NCBI GenBank assembly: GCA_022825595.1
Contig: JAJDWM010000743.1
Location: 1-35,115 of the forward strand
Length of the DNA stretch: 35,115 bases
From: Bryobacterales bacterium
GTDB lineage: Bacteria > Acidobacteriota > Terriglobia > Bryobacterales > UBA6623
Direction: 5' to 3'
Within the stretch, counting starts at the first letter, position 1, and the number at the start of each line of letters is the position of its first letter. Under the pieces are notes generated by a model that made no database searches, was not told where the DNA came from, and saw nothing but the letters and a program-made list of their open reading frames with translations. Both the position numbers and the translations under genes were made by a program. Of the stretch, positions 25,227 through 32,808 are shown one piece after another.

Positions 25227-27416
25227 ATGGAGAAGGCGAGCGCGATGTTCGGGTCCATCAAGGCGCAACTGTCTCGCCGTCGGCTGGTCCGCGTCCGCCG
25301 GAGCATCGCTGTACAGCTGTACGTCGGCCTCGGCGGTGCTGTCGCCGTCACGCTGGCGGCCAGCGCGGTGGGCTGGATGACCTTCAACCAGGTTGGGAAC
25401 GAGCAGGCCCGGGTCAACGACCGAAACGTTCCGGACATGGCCGCCGCGTTCACGGTTGCACAGCGCATCGGTGCACTCGTGGACACCGCCCCCCGGCTGA
25501 CCGTGGCCTCGAGCGAGGCGGAGTTCGAGTCTGTGCGCGCCGAGATCGGGCGCGAGCGCGAGGCTTTCGAGGCACGCCTGGACGAACTGGGCGAGAGGCG
25601 CGGTCAGAGCGAGGGCGTCCGCCGTGTCCGCGTGTGGGGTCGTGCCATGACCACCAACATTGAGGCGATCGAGCAGTCCGAGATCGAGCTGTTGCGCCTG
25701 GGCGGCACGCTCGATGCACAGAGGGAGCAGATCCGCACGGTCAGCGGTCGCCTGTCCCAGCAGCTGGAGACCTTGGTCGATGACCAGTTCTTCTTTGCCA
25801 TGACCGGCTACCGGGACCTCGAATCGCCGCCGATGGAACGCTCAGTGCCTTTCCTCGATTCGGAGCTGGACCGCTTCCGTCAGATCGCGGCCCTCAAGGA
25901 GGGGGCCGCCATTGGCGACCAAATCCTGGCGAGCCTCTTCAGCGTCTCGCACGCGGACCGCGTGATCCCGCTCCGGGAGCGCTACGAAGCGGCCTCCAGC
26001 CAGATCGGCCGAAGCCTCGCGGCCCTCGCAGACGACGAGCGCAGCCAAGCGGTGGCCGCCAACTTCGAGGAACTGTTCAACCTGACCTTCACTTCCGGCG
26101 GCGTGTTCGAGACGCGCTCTGAACAGCTCGAGATGGAAACACGGCAGGCTGAGCTGCTCGCGGAGAACCGTGAGGTTGCCTCCAACCTGATCACGGAGAT
26201 CGAGTCGTTGGTGTCCGTGCTCAGCAGCGGAACGCTGGCATCGACTCGCTCCAGTTCCGAGACAGTGCGGACAGGGCGCAATTTGCTGCTTGCCATGAAC
26301 CTCTTCAGCGTTGCAAGCGCAGTCATGATCGGCTGGCTCTTCATCGGGCGCCATCTGCTCTCGCGTCTGGAGCGCCTCTCAACGCGCATGCGGCGCATGG
26401 CCATGGGTGACCTCGAGTCCAAGGTCGAGCGCGAAGGGACGGACGAGATCGCCGAGATGGCAGAGGCGCTGGAAGTCTTCCGCCGGCACTCCCTGGAGGT
26501 ACAGCGGCTGAACTTGGTGGAGGAACTCGCCGAAGACCTCAGCGACAAGAACGCCAAGCTGGAGTCGGCGCTGGCGGACCTGCGCAAGGCGCAGGACCAG
26601 ATCGTGATGCGCGAGAAGCTGGCCGCGCTCGGCGAACTCACGGCCGGTGTGGCCCACGAGATCAAGAATCCTCTGAACTTCGTCAAGAATTTCGCCGAGG
26701 TCTCCGAAGAGCTCCTTGAGGAGCTTCAAGAACTGCTCCCTGACCCGGGCGAGCCCGTGGAAGAAGAGGACCAGGAGGAGGTCGACGACCTGATGGACGA
26801 TCTGGCCGGCAACCTGCAGCTCATTCGCCAGCACGGCGAGCGCGCGGACGCGATCGTCCGCGACATGCTGATGATGGGCCGCGGGTCCGACGAGAAACGA
26901 CCGACGAACCTCAACAGCCTTGTCCGGGAGCACGCCAATCTGGCCTACCACAGCGCCCGGGCCACCGATGCGGACTTCCAGCTGCACATCGAGCAGGACT
27001 ACGACGAGCGTCTGGACACGACCGAGGTCGAAGTCGTGCCCCAGGATGTAGGGCGTGTTGTGCTGAACATGGTCGGCAACGCCTGCCACGCGACCGACGA
27101 CAAGCGGCGGTCGGGAGTGGAGATGTACCTGCCGACCCTTCAGCTCAGCACGCGACTGGACACCGACAAGGTGCAGATCCGCATCAGGGACAACGGCTGC
27201 GGAATGCCGGACGATGTGGTCGAGAAGATCTTCAACCCGTTCTTCACCACCAAGCCGACCGACAAGGGCACTGGGCTCGGGCTGGCGCTGTCGAACGACA
27301 TCGTGCGCAAGCACGGCGGCCGGATTCTGGTCGACACGGAACCCGGCGAGGGCACACAGATGACCGTGGAAATTCCAACCGCGCCGGGGTCAGCGGGCCC
27401 GGCGCTTGACGCGTAG
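25227..27416 (+). CDS. Large membrane-bound hybrid-less histidine kinase (TorS-like sensor layout)
   Basis: A 729-residue sensor kinase. One membrane helix lies at about residues 27-50 and a second at about 352-372. Between them is a roughly 300-residue, mainly helical periplasmic sensor, as in TorS-type kinases that contact a binding protein. A HAMP domain (about 373-425) and a coiled coil follow. The HisKA motif is G-V-A-H-E-I-K-N-P-L-N with phospho-acceptor His477. An acidic insertion (E-E-E-D-Q-E-E-V-D-D) lies within the dimerisation region. The ATPase shows N-M-V-G-N-A-C-H-A, D-N-G-C-G-M-P, F-F-T-T-K-P and G-T-G-L-G-L-A-L-S. It lacks a receiver domain, so the receiver-SpoIIE protein four genes earlier is the natural partner. 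It ends 14 bases from the convergent STAS gene. Confidence 0.93.
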   Translation: MEKASAMFGSIKAQLSRRRLVRVRRSIAVQLYVGLGGAVAVTLAASAVGWMTFNQVGNEQARVNDRNVPDMAAAFTVAQRIGALVDTAPRLTVASSEAEFESVRAEIGREREAFEARLDELGERRGQSEGVRRVRVWGRAMTTNIEAIEQSEIELLRLGGTLDAQREQIRTVSGRLSQQLETLVDDQFFFAMTGYRDLESPPMERSVPFLDSELDRFRQIAALKEGAAIGDQILASLFSVSHADRVIPLRERYEAASSQIGRSLAALADDERSQAVAANFEELFNLTFTSGGVFETRSEQLEMETRQAELLAENREVASNLITEIESLVSVLSSGTLASTRSSSETVRTGRNLLLAMNLFSVASAVMIGWLFIGRHLLSRLERLSTRMRRMAMGDLESKVEREGTDEIAEMAEALEVFRRHSLEVQRLNLVEELAEDLSDKNAKLESALADLRKAQDQIVMREKLAALGELTAGVAHEIKNPLNFVKNFAEVSEELLEELQELLPDPGEPVEEEDQEEVDDLMDDLAGNLQLIRQHGERADAIVRDMLMMGRGSDEKRPTNLNSLVREHANLAYHSARATDADFQLHIEQDYDERLDTTEVEVVPQDVGRVVLNMVGNACHATDDKRRSGVEMYLPTLQLSTRLDTDKVQIRIRDNGCGMPDDVVEKIFNPFFTTKPTDKGTGLGLALSNDIVRKHGGRILVDTEPGEGTQMTVEIPTAPGSAGPALDA

Positions 27417-27430
27417 GTCGAACGCCGCCC

Positions 27431-27769
27431 TCAGGAGGAGACTCTGGCCACCGCGGCGTCCCGGCTGCCGAACAGCGGGATGATCTTCTCAAAGCCGCTG
27501 ATCGCAAAGACCTCGCGGATCGGATGTCCCAAGCCGCACATGGCAAAGCGCTTGCCCTGACTCTTGAGGCTCTTGCGGACCAGCAGCACGGCGCGCAGGC
27601 CGGCACTGCTGATGTAGGCGAGACCCTCGCAGTCGACCACCATCCCGCGGTCAGCGCCTCCGGCCAGTCGCATGAGCGTCCGCTCGAATTCCCTGGCATT
27701 CGTGCTGTCCACGCGTGTGCAGGCTTCCGCGATCACCACGTCTCCCGACCGAGTGGTTTCGAGTTCCAT
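27431..27769 (-). CDS. STAS-domain anti-sigma antagonist
   Basis: A 112-residue single STAS domain, the typical size of SpoIIAA/RsbV antagonists. The phosphorylatable serine region is Y-I-S-S-A-G-L-R-A in the loop after the V-V-D-C-E-G-L strand. Such proteins are phosphorylated by RsbW-like kinases, dephosphorylated by SpoIIE-type phosphatases, and when unmodified sequester the kinase. Both enzyme types are encoded in the convergent operon. ATG 27769 has AAGGAG about 9 bases upstream. It is clearly paralogous to the next STAS gene (shared V-V-D-C, I-S-S-A-G-L-R-A, V-F-A-I-x-G-F) and shares a promoter motif with it. Confidence 0.93.
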   Translation of the reverse strand: MELETTRSGDVVIAEACTRVDSTNAREFERTLMRLAGGADRGMVVDCEGLAYISSAGLRAVLLVRKSLKSQGKRFAMCGLGHPIREVFAISGFEKIIPLFGSRDAAVARVSS

Positions 27770-27839
27770 CTTCCGTGTCTCCTTGGATCCTTGGGCCTGG
27801 CGGCTACGCTGTCCCCGGGCGCTGGGCTGTCGGCTCAGC

Positions 27840-27860
27840 GCCTAAACAGGTATAGCAGAT
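27840..27860 (-). promoter_or_regulatory. Shared promoter motif, copy 1 (upstream of first STAS gene)
   Basis: On the minus strand this reads ATCTGcTATACCT followed 4 bases later by AGGC, 70 bases before the STAS ATG at 27769. It matches the copy at 28288-28308 at 17 of 21 positions. TGcTATACC resembles an extended -10 element. No conserved -35 hexamer is evident, so binding by an alternative sigma factor or a regulator is also possible. Confidence 0.55.
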
Positions 27861-27906
27861 CGCGCGCCGCGCCTCAGCCAGACCTTCCAACAACGGCAAA
27901 GCAGCG

Positions 27907-28245
27907 TCATCGGCGGATCGCTGCAACTGCCTCCTCGCGGGTGTGATAGGTCGGTATGACCCTGTCGAACCCGGTGATCGCGAACACCCTCTGCACCTGG
28001 CGGTCGAGCTCGCACATGACCAAGGGGGTCTTCCGGCGCGAGAGGGCCCTCGACACGGCCAGCAGGGCCCTCAGCCCCGCGCTGCTGATGTAGGAGAGCT
28101 TCTTGCAGTCAACCACAACACCTTGGTCGCCCTCCCCGACCGAATCCTGAACTGCAACCTGAAACGCAAGGGCGTTCTCGCTGTCAAGCTCCCGCCACGC
28201 TCCGACCGTCAGGATTCCCTGTGTACGATGCGTTGGCAAGTCCAC
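27907..28245 (-). CDS. STAS-domain anti-sigma antagonist, second paralogue
   Basis: A 112-residue single-domain STAS protein with the acceptor-serine region Y-I-S-S-A-G-L-R-A-L after V-V-D-C-K-K-L. Its length and motif order match the adjacent STAS gene, pointing to a tandem duplication; surface residues differ considerably, so the two may have different affinities or targets. GTG 28245 gives an N-terminus that aligns with its paralogue; the ribosome site is weak. A copy of the shared promoter motif lies 42 bases upstream. It is divergent from the oxidoreductase gene at 28353. Confidence 0.92.
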   Translation of the reverse strand: MDLPTHRTQGILTVGAWRELDSENALAFQVAVQDSVGEGDQGVVVDCKKLSYISSAGLRALLAVSRALSRRKTPLVMCELDRQVQRVFAITGFDRVIPTYHTREEAVAAIRR

Positions 28246-28287
28246 CGCCGTAAGCTCGATGCTGCGCGACGACCCTGCCGTCCCGCT

Positions 28288-28308
28288 GCCTGACTAGGTA
28301 TACCAGAT
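28288..28308 (-). promoter_or_regulatory. Shared promoter motif, copy 2 (upstream of second STAS gene)
   Basis: On the minus strand this reads ATCTGgTATACCT followed 4 bases later by AGGC, 42 bases before the STAS GTG at 28245. It is the counterpart of 27840-27860. The motif also lies about 45 bases upstream of the divergent oxidoreductase gene, so it could influence both directions. Confidence 0.55.
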
Positions 28309-28352
28309 TCCGCCAGTCCCGGGGAGGCACAGAAGGGCGCTAGAGTGGCTGC

Positions 28353-29405
28353 ATGCAGAGGCGACTCCGGGCGGTCGGAATCGGCGCAGGCTACTTCTCG
28401 GGCTACCAGTACGAAGCCTGGGGCAGGATTCCGGAGGTGCGGCTGGTCGCGATGCACAACCGCACCGAGTCCAAGGCCCGCCGGCTCATGCGGATCCACG
28501 GGATCCCGCGCTACTACGGGGACTGGCGGGAGATGATCGCCCACGAGCGGCCCGACTTCGTGGATGTCATCACTCCGCCGGAGACGCACGCCGAGATGTG
28601 CGCTTTCGCCGCTGGCCGGGGTGTGGGAGTCATCTGCCAAAAGCCCCTGGCTCCGACCCTGGCGGAGAGCGCTGCAATCGTGCGACAGGCCAAGGACGCC
28701 GGGGTGCGCTTCATGGTCCACGAGAACTTCCGCTGGCAGCCTTGGTACCGCAAGATCCGGGCCGTTCTGGACGGCGGCGCCCTCGGCCGTCCGACTCACA
28801 TGTACTTCCGGATGCGCACCGGCGACGGCTGGACGGAAGACGCCTACCTAGACCGGCAGCCATTCTTCCGGGACTATCCCAGACTGCTGGTGTACGAGAC
28901 TGCTGTGCACTTCATCGACACGTTTCGCTACCTCTTGGGGGAGGTCACGGATGTGTACGCGCGGCTGCGCCGACTGAACCCGGCGATCCGCGGAGAGGAC
29001 GAGGGGCAGATCCTGCTGGCCTTCGCCGGGGGGGCAACCGCGATCATCGACGCGAACCGCTACAACGAGGCCGAGACGCCCAATCCCCGCTTTACGTTCG
29101 GGGAACTGCGGCTGGACTGCACAGGGGGCCACCTTGCCATGGAGGCGGACTCCTCGATGCGAATGAAGCCTTTGGGCCAGCCCGTTCGCGCTGTGGACTA
29201 CGACCGCGAGGACCGCAATTTCGCGGGGGACTGCGTGTACGCCCTGCAGCGGCACTTTACGGACCGCTGGCTCGCCGGCCTACCGTTCGAGAGCAGCGGC
29301 GAGGACTACCTCCGCACGCTCGCGGTGGTGGATGCAGTCTACGAGTCGGCTCGGTCGCGCCAAGCGGTTCGGCTGGGGGCCACCGAAGGCCCGCGGAGCC
29401 TATGA
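28353..29405 (+). CDS. Gfo/Idh/MocA family oxidoreductase (cytosolic)
   Basis: A 350-residue NAD(P)-dependent sugar or polyol oxidoreductase. Unlike the two at 1077-3299 it has no Tat signal and should be cytosolic. The nucleotide-binding motif is V-G-I-G-A-G-Y-F. The catalytic lysine motif reads I-C-Q-K-P-L-A, with glutamine in place of the common glutamate of E-K-P. H-E-N-F-R-W-Q-P-W and E-T-A-V-H-F-I-D-T are typical of the catalytic domain. ATG 28353 follows a TAGAGT hexamer by 6 bases with no Shine-Dalgarno site, suggesting a leaderless transcript. Its last codons overlap the next gene by 4 bases (ATGA), so it should be co-translated with the sialidase-sulfatase, perhaps processing the sugar that protein releases. 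Confidence 0.93.
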   Translation: MQRRLRAVGIGAGYFSGYQYEAWGRIPEVRLVAMHNRTESKARRLMRIHGIPRYYGDWREMIAHERPDFVDVITPPETHAEMCAFAAGRGVGVICQKPLAPTLAESAAIVRQAKDAGVRFMVHENFRWQPWYRKIRAVLDGGALGRPTHMYFRMRTGDGWTEDAYLDRQPFFRDYPRLLVYETAVHFIDTFRYLLGEVTDVYARLRRLNPAIRGEDEGQILLAFAGGATAIIDANRYNEAETPNPRFTFGELRLDCTGGHLAMEADSSMRMKPLGQPVRAVDYDREDRNFAGDCVYALQRHFTDRWLAGLPFESSGEDYLRTLAVVDAVYESARSRQAVRLGATEGPRSL

Positions 29406-31993
29406 TTGGGGGCGCCATGGGCCGCTCCGTCCCGCAAGCCGGCCAGCTGCCCGAGCCGAGGCTGCGCTTCCCTGCTTGCGCCGTGGCCTGGGTGGGCGCG
29501 GTGGCGTTGGGGCATGCACAGCCCCCGCAGGGCTACTCGATTCCGACGGTAGACCTGGCGCACGAGGAGCACCGCCAAGTGGTTGTGGACCGCGAGCCGG
29601 GCCAGTACCTTGGGCATCCCTCGACGCTGCTGCTCCCCGACAACCGCACAATACTGGTCGCATATCCCATGGGGCATGGCAGGGGGGCCATCGTCTACAA
29701 GAAGAGTCCAGACGGCGGGCTGACTTGGAGCAGCCGGCTCGCCACGCCCGAAAACTGGGCCACGTCGATGGAGGTCCCGACGCTGTTCCGCTTGGTCGCC
29801 CCGGACGGGACGGCCCGCGTCCTGCTGTTCTCGGGCAAAGCCGCGGGCATCCGCGTGGCGCAGTCTGACGACGAGGGCCGCACTTGGTCCGCGCTGCGGC
29901 CACTGGCGACGCCGGGCCCGCCATTCGGCGGCATCGTGGCCATGTCGTCCGTGGTGGAGCGCTCCGACGGGGCGCACATGGCCTTCTTCCACGACGACGG
30001 CCGCTGGCTCCGCGACCCGCCCGAACATTCCGGCGGCGCCCGTTTCGCCGTCTACAAGACCGTCTCCACGGACGGCGGGCAGACCTGGGCCCAGCCTGAG
30101 GTAGTGACGCGGCACCCCGAGGCGCACCTTTGCGAGCCCGGAGCCGTGCGATCGCCGGACGGCCGCCAGATCGCACTGCTCCTGCGCGAGAACAGCCGCA
30201 GGCTGAATTCCTTCGTGGTCTTCTCCGACGACGAGGGCGAGACGTGGAGCGAGCCCCGCGAGCTGCCGGGTTCGCTGACGGGGGACCGTCACGTGGCACG
30301 GTACGCGCCCGACGGCCGCCTCTTCGTCAGCTTCCGCGACCGGACTCACGTCAGCCCGACTCACGGCGACTGGGTTGGCTGGGTCGGCACCTACGGCGAT
30401 ATCGCGGCGGGCCGTCAGGGCCAGTATCGTGTGCGCCTCATGGACAACCTCAAGGGGACCGACACCGCCTATCCGGCAGTGGAGCTGCTGCCCGACGGGA
30501 CATTCGTGGCCACGACCTACGGCCACTGGACGGCGGGCGAAGAGCCCTACATTGCAAGCGTGCGCTTCAAGCTCGAGGAGCTGGACGCGCGGGCCGCAGG
30601 GGCCGGCCCTGAGCCGGCCTCGATGGTGCGGGAGGCAGAGCGGCCGCCGGTCGCACCGCAGGCCCGCGAGGGCAACCCGAACGTTCTGTTCATCGGGGTC
30701 GACGACCTAAACGACTGGATCCTCGAGCGTCACACGCCCCTGAAGATGCCGAACCTGATGCGTCTTGCGCGCAGAGGGGCCCTCTTCCGGCGCGCTTACG
30801 CCGCTTCGCCGGCCTGCAATCCGTCGCGCGTCGCTCTGTTGACCGGCCTGAGCCCTTCCGCCACGGGGGTATACGGGAACCGCTCGGACTGGCGCGGGGC
30901 GCTGCCATCGACAGTCACTCTTCCGCGGCATTTCATGAACCACGGCTACCGCGTGGAGGGCGCTGGGAAGATATTCCATCACCATCTCAACAGCGCCTTC
31001 CACGACGACGAGTCGTTCCACCGCTTCGTGAAGATGCAGCTCGACCCGATGCCGCCCACGAAGCTGAACAGGATTCCGGAGGTTGCCAGCCTGAACTTCG
31101 ACTGGGGCCCGTGGCCCTTGGATGAGTCGGCCACCCCGGACGTGCGCTCGGTGGAGTTCGGGATCGACTTTCTCTCGCGGCGGCACGAGCAGCCCTTCTT
31201 CCTGGCGATCGGCCTGTTCCGGCCGCACATGCCATTCCACGTCCCCCCGAAGTACTTCGCAGAGTACCCGAGCGACGCGGTGGCGATGCCTCGCGCACCG
31301 GCGGACGACCTAGATGACATCCCGGAGGGCGGAATGGCGCTGCTTCGCGAGAAGCAGCACTTCATGCGGGCCATCCGCGCCGGAGAGGCGCGAAGCCCCG
31401 GCACTTGGAGGGAGGCCGTGCGAGCCTACCAGGCCAGCTGCACGTTCGCGGACCACCAGATCGGGCGGCTGCTGGCAGCCCTTTCGCGCTCTGGGCACGC
31501 CAGCAACACCGTCGTGGCGCTGTGGTCGGACCACGGCTACCACCTCGGCGAGAAGGGCCACTGGGAAAAGTTCGCCCTGTGGGAAAAGTCCACGCGCGTG
31601 CCGCTGGCCCTGGTGGCCCCGGGGCGCATTGAGCCTGGAACCGTGGTTGACGCGCCGGTGTCGCTGCTGGACCTGTACCCGACACTGGTGGAACTCTGCG
31701 GGCTGCCTGAGAGGAAGGGGCTCGAGGGTGAGAGCCTGCTGCGCGCGATTCGGGGACAATCGCCCCAACGGTCGGTCGCGATGACCTACCAGAGGGGGAA
31801 CCACGCGGTCCGCTCGAGCCGCTGGCGCTACATCCGGTACGCGGACGGCAGCGAGGAACTCTACGACCACAGGAGCGACCCCGACGAGCTCTCCAACCTG
31901 GCGGGGACCGGCGAGCACGCGGACGTCATCCGCTCGCTGCGCCGCTGGCTGCCGCGCAAGGACGCCCCGACCGTCCCGGACCTGCGGCGGTGA
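29402..31993 (+). CDS. Sialidase-like (BNR/Asp-box) and sulfatase two-domain fusion
   Basis: A single 863-residue open frame. After an N-terminal extension and a hydrophobic signal-like segment (C-A-V-A-W-V-G-A-V-A-L ending near G-H-A-Q), residues about 45-395 form a sialidase-superfamily beta-propeller with four Asp boxes: S-P-D-G-G-L-T-W, S-D-D-E-G-R-T-W, S-T-D-G-G-Q-T-W and S-D-D-E-G-E-T-W. A Pro/Ala/Glu-rich linker (about 396-420) leads to a complete sulfatase of the iduronate-2-sulfatase/choline-sulfatase type. This has N-V-L-F-I-G-V-D-D-L-N-D-W, the formylglycine motif C-N-P-S-R at Cys472, V-A-L-W-S-D-H-G-Y-H-L-G-E-K and K-F-A-L-W-E-K-S-T-R. The frame is continuous with no stop between domains. 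It overlaps the oxidoreductase by ATGA and birA by GTGA. It probably acts on sulfated glycans outside the cytoplasm; exact linkages and true sialidase activity are unproven. Confidence 0.9.
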   Translation: MIGGAMGRSVPQAGQLPEPRLRFPACAVAWVGAVALGHAQPPQGYSIPTVDLAHEEHRQVVVDREPGQYLGHPSTLLLPDNRTILVAYPMGHGRGAIVYKKSPDGGLTWSSRLATPENWATSMEVPTLFRLVAPDGTARVLLFSGKAAGIRVAQSDDEGRTWSALRPLATPGPPFGGIVAMSSVVERSDGAHMAFFHDDGRWLRDPPEHSGGARFAVYKTVSTDGGQTWAQPEVVTRHPEAHLCEPGAVRSPDGRQIALLLRENSRRLNSFVVFSDDEGETWSEPRELPGSLTGDRHVARYAPDGRLFVSFRDRTHVSPTHGDWVGWVGTYGDIAAGRQGQYRVRLMDNLKGTDTAYPAVELLPDGTFVATTYGHWTAGEEPYIASVRFKLEELDARAAGAGPEPASMVREAERPPVAPQAREGNPNVLFIGVDDLNDWILERHTPLKMPNLMRLARRGALFRRAYAASPACNPSRVALLTGLSPSATGVYGNRSDWRGALPSTVTLPRHFMNHGYRVEGAGKIFHHHLNSAFHDDESFHRFVKMQLDPMPPTKLNRIPEVASLNFDWGPWPLDESATPDVRSVEFGIDFLSRRHEQPFFLAIGLFRPHMPFHVPPKYFAEYPSDAVAMPRAPADDLDDIPEGGMALLREKQHFMRAIRAGEARSPGTWREAVRAYQASCTFADHQIGRLLAALSRSGHASNTVVALWSDHGYHLGEKGHWEKFALWEKSTRVPLALVAPGRIEPGTVVDAPVSLLDLYPTLVELCGLPERKGLEGESLLRAIRGQSPQRSVAMTYQRGNHAVRSSRWRYIRYADGSEELYDHRSDPDELSNLAGTGEHADVIRSLRRWLPRKDAPTVPDLRR

Positions 31994-32805
31994 GCGGATC
32001 CGCACCCAGTGCTCCGGTCCGCGATGGCGGGAAGGGGGCTACAGGCTTCGGTGGTGCGGTCCACCATTACGCGTCGGTGGACTCGACCATGCGGGTCGCG
32101 GCTGAGCTCGCGCTCGAAGGCTGCGCCGAGGGGACGGCCGTGAGCGCGGACCGCCAGACCGCCGGCAGGGGCAGGCTGGGGCGCAAGTGGCACTCCGAGG
32201 CAGGTCTCGGAGTGTACCTGTCGGTCGTGCTCAGACCGGACTGCGCACCTGCCCGCGCCCCGCTGCTGACGCTGGTGGCCGGGCTTGCCGCCAAGCAGGC
32301 GCTGGAGCAAATGGCGGGGGTCGAGTGCGACATTCGCTGGCCCAACGACATCCTGATCGGGGACCGCAAGTGCTGCGGCATCCTTGTCGAGATGGAATGC
32401 TCAGCCGACCGCGTCACGCACGTCATCGTGGGCATCGGCGTCAACGCAAACCACCTCGCTTTCCCGGACGAACTTGCCGGCCTAGCGACTTCCCTGCGGA
32501 TCGAGACCGGCCGCCGCTGGAGCCGTCGCGCCATTCAGGTGGCGCTGCTGAGCGCCTTAGAGGAATGCTACAGGCTCCACCATGCGCGGGGAGCGGAACC
32601 GATCTTCGAGGCGTTTCGGCGGGCCTCCAGCTACGTCGAGGGGCGCCGCGTGGTCATCGAGGACATCCCAGCAGGGCAGGCAGTCCCGACACGCGGGGTG
32701 ACCGCAGGGCTGGACGGCAACGGCGCTCTGCTGCTGCGGGCCGAAGACGGTACGGTCGCGCCCGTGCTGGCCGGCAGTGTGCGCCCTGAGCCGGGCAGAA
32801 TGTAG
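31990..32805 (+). CDS. birA: Biotin-[acetyl-CoA-carboxylase] ligase
   Basis: A 271-residue biotin protein ligase that activates biotin with ATP and attaches it to the carboxyl carrier protein. It lacks the N-terminal helix-turn-helix of E. coli BirA (class I type), so it should not act as a repressor. Signature motifs are A-G-R-G-R-L-G-R-K-W-H-S (adenylate-binding loop), R-W-P-N-D-I-L-I and K-C-C-G-I-L-V-E, then I-V-G-I-G-V-N, with a small SH3-like C-terminal domain. The GTG start at 31990 overlaps the sulfatase stop by 4 bases (GTGA). It is followed 3 bases later by coaX, a pairing seen in many bacteria. Confidence 0.94.
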   Translation: MSGSAPSAPVRDGGKGATGFGGAVHHYASVDSTMRVAAELALEGCAEGTAVSADRQTAGRGRLGRKWHSEAGLGVYLSVVLRPDCAPARAPLLTLVAGLAAKQALEQMAGVECDIRWPNDILIGDRKCCGILVEMECSADRVTHVIVGIGVNANHLAFPDELAGLATSLRIETGRRWSRRAIQVALLSALEECYRLHHARGAEPIFEAFRRASSYVEGRRVVIEDIPAGQAVPTRGVTAGLDGNGALLLRAEDGTVAPVLAGSVRPEPGRM

Positions 32806-32808
32806 AGA

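Noticed and set aside
28598-29401. Upstream extension of the sialidase-sulfatase frame to 28598
   Set aside because: This part overlaps the oxidoreductase gene in another frame and is low-complexity Arg/Gly/Pro sequence; the signal-like segment and ATGA overlap support the start at 29402.
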